A stretch of 19,232 nucleotides of DNA from an uncultured Lachnospiraceae bacterium (lineage in GTDB: Bacteria; Bacillota; Clostridia; Lachnospirales; Lachnospiraceae). The stretch spans positions 1-19,232 of the forward strand of contig CAJUTD010000011.1 in assembly GCA_910589635.1 (NCBI GenBank). The letters run 5' to 3'. This document shows, piece by piece, positions 16,455 through 19,232 of this stretch. Each line of letters begins with the position of its first letter. The stretch's first letter is position 1. Under the pieces are notes generated by a model. It was not told the DNA's origin. It did no database searches and saw only the letters and a program-made list of their open reading frames with translations. Position numbers and translations under genes: made by a program.

Positions 16455-16493
16455 AAAAAGCGGCAAACCATATGACTGATTTGCCGCTCTTTT
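16455..16493. terminator. Bidirectional terminator between convergent genes
   Basis: AGCGGCAAA (16459-16467) pairs perfectly with TTTGCCGCT (16480-16488) around a 12-nt loop. On the plus strand the stem is followed by CTTTT. On the minus strand it is followed by five T residues (16459-16455), partly using the stem end. It lies between the stop of the ABC-class ATPase gene (16376) and the stop of the glycosidase gene (16539), so it can end both transcripts. A weaker TGCATC/GATGCA pair lies near 16410-16425; nothing else is seen in 16377-16538. Confidence 0.85.
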
Positions 16494-16538
16494 GATGCTT
16501 TTTCCGTGTGCTTAATGCTTGATACTAATTTATTTTGC

Positions 16539-19232
16539 TTATTTCACACTGATCTTGCATTTTGCTTTTACTTTAGGATTCGACTTGCTGGTAACGGTAA
16601 TCGTCACTTTTCCTTTCTTCTTAGCCTTAATCTTACCGGAACTGCTGACTGTTGCTACCTTCGTGTTGCTGCTTTTGTAAGTAACTTTCTTATTCGTAGC
16701 ATTCTTAGGCAGAACCGTCGCTTTCAGCTTATAGCTCTTCTTAGCCTTAATGGTCTTTGACTTCGCACCCAGCTTAATACTCTTAACCGGATTTACTACC
16801 TGGACTGTAACTGTCTTCTTAATACTTCCAACCTGAGCCGTTACCTTCACTTTGCCAATTTTTTTCTTTGCTTTCAAAGTTGCCGTAGTTCCACTAGGCT
16901 TAATAGTCGCATACTTTTTGGAATTAATTGTCCATTTTACGGAACCTTTTAAGTTTGTCAGCTTTGCTTTCAGCTTGAGGCTCTTGCCTTTCGCCAGATC
17001 CGCAGCTCCCGTAATTGCAAGCGTCGGTTTCTTTACTGTAATTTTACAAGTTGCCTTGAGGCTGCTGTTGCCTTTGCTGGTAGCTGTAATGGTAGCTGTT
17101 CCCTGTTTCTTGGCCGTAACTTTTCCGTTCTGGTCTACAGCCGCCACAGCTGGATTGCTGGATTTCCAGCTCACCGCCTTATCGGCAGCATTGGCAGACG
17201 TCACGGAACAGCTGAGCTTTACGCTCTCTCCCACAGACATAGACTTTGTTGCCGGATTTATTTTTATGCTGCCGGCAGACGCAAACTTGATAACAAGCTT
17301 GTAATCAGCTTTTGTCTCATGATCTTCGGCAAATACCCGCAGATTCACAGTAGTATCCCCGCTTCCCAATGTAATTCTCTTTGCCCGGGTATCATCTGTC
17401 AAATCGCCGTTCACATAAAGTAACCCGTATTTATCCTGTAATTCTGTCTTTATCTCAACCTGCTGCGTACCCTTTGGCACATTCAACTGATAACCGTTAT
17501 TGGTTTTACTTACAGTTCCCACATTGGAAGTAAGTGTTTTAATGCCTGCATTGTGGCTGTACTCCGTCATCGTACTTGCGTTTTTCCAAAGGCTTGGCGA
17601 CGCCTCGCCCTCCTTACCGCTGAATGATATTCGTAATACATCCCTTACTTCAACCTGTCCTGTAGTATCATCTCTCAATTCATAAGGCTCTGCCGTCGCA
17701 ACAACCTCCGCCGGAATCTCATATTTTACGGTGTATATCTCTTCATCCCCATTATAATCCAGCGTGTCTGAGGCAACCACTGCATCTCCTACTTTGATTA
17801 CCATGGTCTTGCCGTTATCCGCCTTGGAATATTGACAGCTAATGTAATTTTTCTTACTTTTATCCACCTTAAACAGATAAGAGAAACTTCCGCCTGCATT
17901 TGCATAACGGGTAAGGTTCGACATACTTCCAGTAGAACCGGTTCCTTCTTCCATCATACATGGATAAGTATCCGCATTTCCTTCCGTCTGTGAACCGTAA
18001 CCGATACCCACGCCGCTCAGATTAACGTTGGCGTCACGGCCCGCTTCTTTCGAGCCTAAAATCTGCTGCTGAATTACTTCCGGGTCCAACTCCTGGAACA
18101 GCCAGTAAATGCCGTATCTCTGATCTGTAATCCTGTAGTAAGGCGTAAATTTCAGATCCTGCTCGCCGCCCCAATCCGTACCTGTAAGGGTAAAGGTCAG
18201 AGAATTAGCGTCCTTAACCAGATGCTTTTCAATATTTGCTATATATTCAGCTACCGTATCTTCTGCCAAAACATTCAAATTTTCAGAACTTAAAGTTCCT
18301 TGATTAGAAGTACTTCCATACTGGGCAGTCGTAACTCTCTCCTGTCCATTGACAATTTTAATTTTGCAGACGTCGCATTGTACGCCTATTTGGTAAGTAT
18401 CTCTCCTGTCATCTACGCCAAGCTCCGCCGCCAGAACGATTGGCCCATACTTAAATCCATAAGTAGTACCAGCGTTATCGGGAAGCGTATATGCCTTAAT
18501 ACCCATCGGCAATGTAAGCTCTACCTTATCATTAGCTTTCCATGTCCTGTTGAGCGAAATATATCCGTTGCTGACCGCTGCATTCTGTACTGTTCCATTT
18601 ACTTTCACAGTCGGATTGCCAACTGTCCAATCCGGCACGCGCAGACGCAGATCAAAAGCTGCACTCGTCTTGCCGTTTAATAACTGAATGGTAAAGGAAG
18701 CTTTATCCGTATTGGGAATTGATGTCTCCTGTTTCAGTGTAACCCCTTTATCCTTCCAGGTAACCTCAGAACTTGTATACTGGTTTACAATCAGCTTATC
18801 CCCTGTGTAATAGTAGAAACTGTCACCTAATTTAGTAAAGTTCTCAAGACCTGTTCCAGTACAACACCAGAAGTAGTTTCTCTCCAAATCCGGGTTACAG
18901 TATACCTTAAAATATCCTGTCGCCATTGGCTGGAAATAAGTTGTCATACCGGTTTCTTCATTGACGCTGGCCATAATAGCGTTGATAAACGTATTTTCAT
19001 AGTAATCTGCGTATTTCTTATCGCCAGTGATGCGGTACAACTCTCTTGTCAACTTCAGCATATTGTGCGTGTTGCAAGTCTCACAGTTACAGTGGGAACG
19101 TTCTAAGTCAAGCACATTATCCGCCCCAAAGAATTCACATTCACTGTTTCCTCCTGTGATATAAGTGTGTTTCTCCGTAATCAAAGTCCAAAAGGCCTCT
19201 GCGTACTGTAAATACTTGTCTTCATTCCCCTC
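16539..19232 (-). CDS. Secreted DUF1680 glycosidase, 5'-truncated by the window (probable beta-L-arabinofuranosidase)
   Basis: The reading frame is open to the window edge, so 897 C-terminal residues are visible and the N-terminus is missing; the TTG at 19184 is internal, not a start. Visible residues 1 to about 275 are the end of the catalytic domain, with the zinc-thiolate site E33 (CEFF), E51-x-C53 and C123-C124, followed by the family motif GTGLEN and a FDLRLRVPDW beta-domain segment. Residues about 290-385 resemble a DUF4986-like accessory domain (YYRITDQRYGIYWLF). About 390-540 is a beta-rich region, possibly carbohydrate binding. About 560-650 is a cadherin-like beta-sandwich, then three BIG2-type Ig domains (about 655-897), the last two very rich in lysine. 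It is a paralogue of the glycosidase at the left end with a different tail. There is no sortase motif at the C-terminus. Confidence 0.88.
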   Translation of the reverse strand, partial: EGNEDKYLQYAEAFWTLITEKHTYITGGNSECEFFGADNVLDLERSHCNCETCNTHNMLKLTRELYRITGDKKYADYYENTFINAIMASVNEETGMTTYFQPMATGYFKVYCNPDLERNYFWCCTGTGLENFTKLGDSFYYYTGDKLIVNQYTSSEVTWKDKGVTLKQETSIPNTDKASFTIQLLNGKTSAAFDLRLRVPDWTVGNPTVKVNGTVQNAAVSNGYISLNRTWKANDKVELTLPMGIKAYTLPDNAGTTYGFKYGPIVLAAELGVDDRRDTYQIGVQCDVCKIKIVNGQERVTTAQYGSTSNQGTLSSENLNVLAEDTVAEYIANIEKHLVKDANSLTFTLTGTDWGGEQDLKFTPYYRITDQRYGIYWLFQELDPEVIQQQILGSKEAGRDANVNLSGVGIGYGSQTEGNADTYPCMMEEGTGSTGSMSNLTRYANAGGSFSYLFKVDKSKKNYISCQYSKADNGKTMVIKVGDAVVASDTLDYNGDEEIYTVKYEIPAEVVATAEPYELRDDTTGQVEVRDVLRISFSGKEGEASPSLWKNASTMTEYSHNAGIKTLTSNVGTVSKTNNGYQLNVPKGTQQVEIKTELQDKYGLLYVNGDLTDDTRAKRITLGSGDTTVNLRVFAEDHETKADYKLVIKFASAGSIKINPATKSMSVGESVKLSCSVTSANAADKAVSWKSSNPAVAAVDQNGKVTAKKQGTATITATSKGNSSLKATCKITVKKPTLAITGAADLAKGKSLKLKAKLTNLKGSVKWTINSKKYATIKPSGTTATLKAKKKIGKVKVTAQVGSIKKTVTVQVVNPVKSIKLGAKSKTIKAKKSYKLKATVLPKNATNKKVTYKSSNTKVATVSSSGKIKAKKKGKVTITVTSKSNPKVKAKCKISVK

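Noticed and set aside
16539..19184. Treating the TTG at 19184 as the start of the second glycosidase
   Set aside because: The frame stays open to base 19232 and the preceding codons read as catalytic-domain sequence (AEAFWTLI), so the real start lies outside the window.

Overview
The window looks like chromosomal DNA of a Gram-positive gut-type Clostridia, most likely Lachnospiraceae. The reasons are moderate GC, strong AAGGAGG-type ribosome sites, very large secreted modular glycosidases with lysine-rich Fn3/BIG2/FIVAR tails, and a YesM/YesN-type two-component system beside a lipoprotein sugar-binding protein. No rRNA, tRNA, CRISPR array, insertion sequence or phage gene was seen.

Layout. 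From right to left on the minus strand, positions 14442 to 168 hold seven co-directional genes: an XpaC-family membrane protein, a TelA-family protein (1 bp downstream), a secreted HExxH metallopeptidase, a sensor histidine kinase, an AraC-type response regulator, a solute-binding lipoprotein, and a 1754-residue secreted DUF1680 (GH127/GH146-type) glycosidase that ends in a terminator. Gaps are 1, 37, 38, 41, 14 and 131 bp. Divergent from xpaC, on the plus strand, is a gene for a predicted 'ABC-class' ATPase (14676-16376). It converges on a second DUF1680 glycosidase gene on the minus strand (16539-19232), whose 5' end lies outside the window. A bidirectional terminator hairpin separates these two.

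Interpretation. The two glycosidases keep the Glu-x-Cys plus Cys-Cys zinc-thiolate site known from beta-L-arabinofuranosidases, so the locus most likely handles beta-L-arabinofuranose-containing plant glycans. The kinase and regulator, with the solute-binding lipoprotein, probably sense the released sugar. No permease gene is present in the window, so either the lipoprotein uses a permease encoded elsewhere or it serves as a sensor co-receptor. The secreted metallopeptidase in the same run raises the possibility, which is inference only, that the target is an arabinosylated protein (extensin-like) rather than only a polysaccharide. XpaC/TelA and the ABC-class ATPase look like general envelope or housekeeping neighbours, although no terminator separates telA from the metallopeptidase gene.
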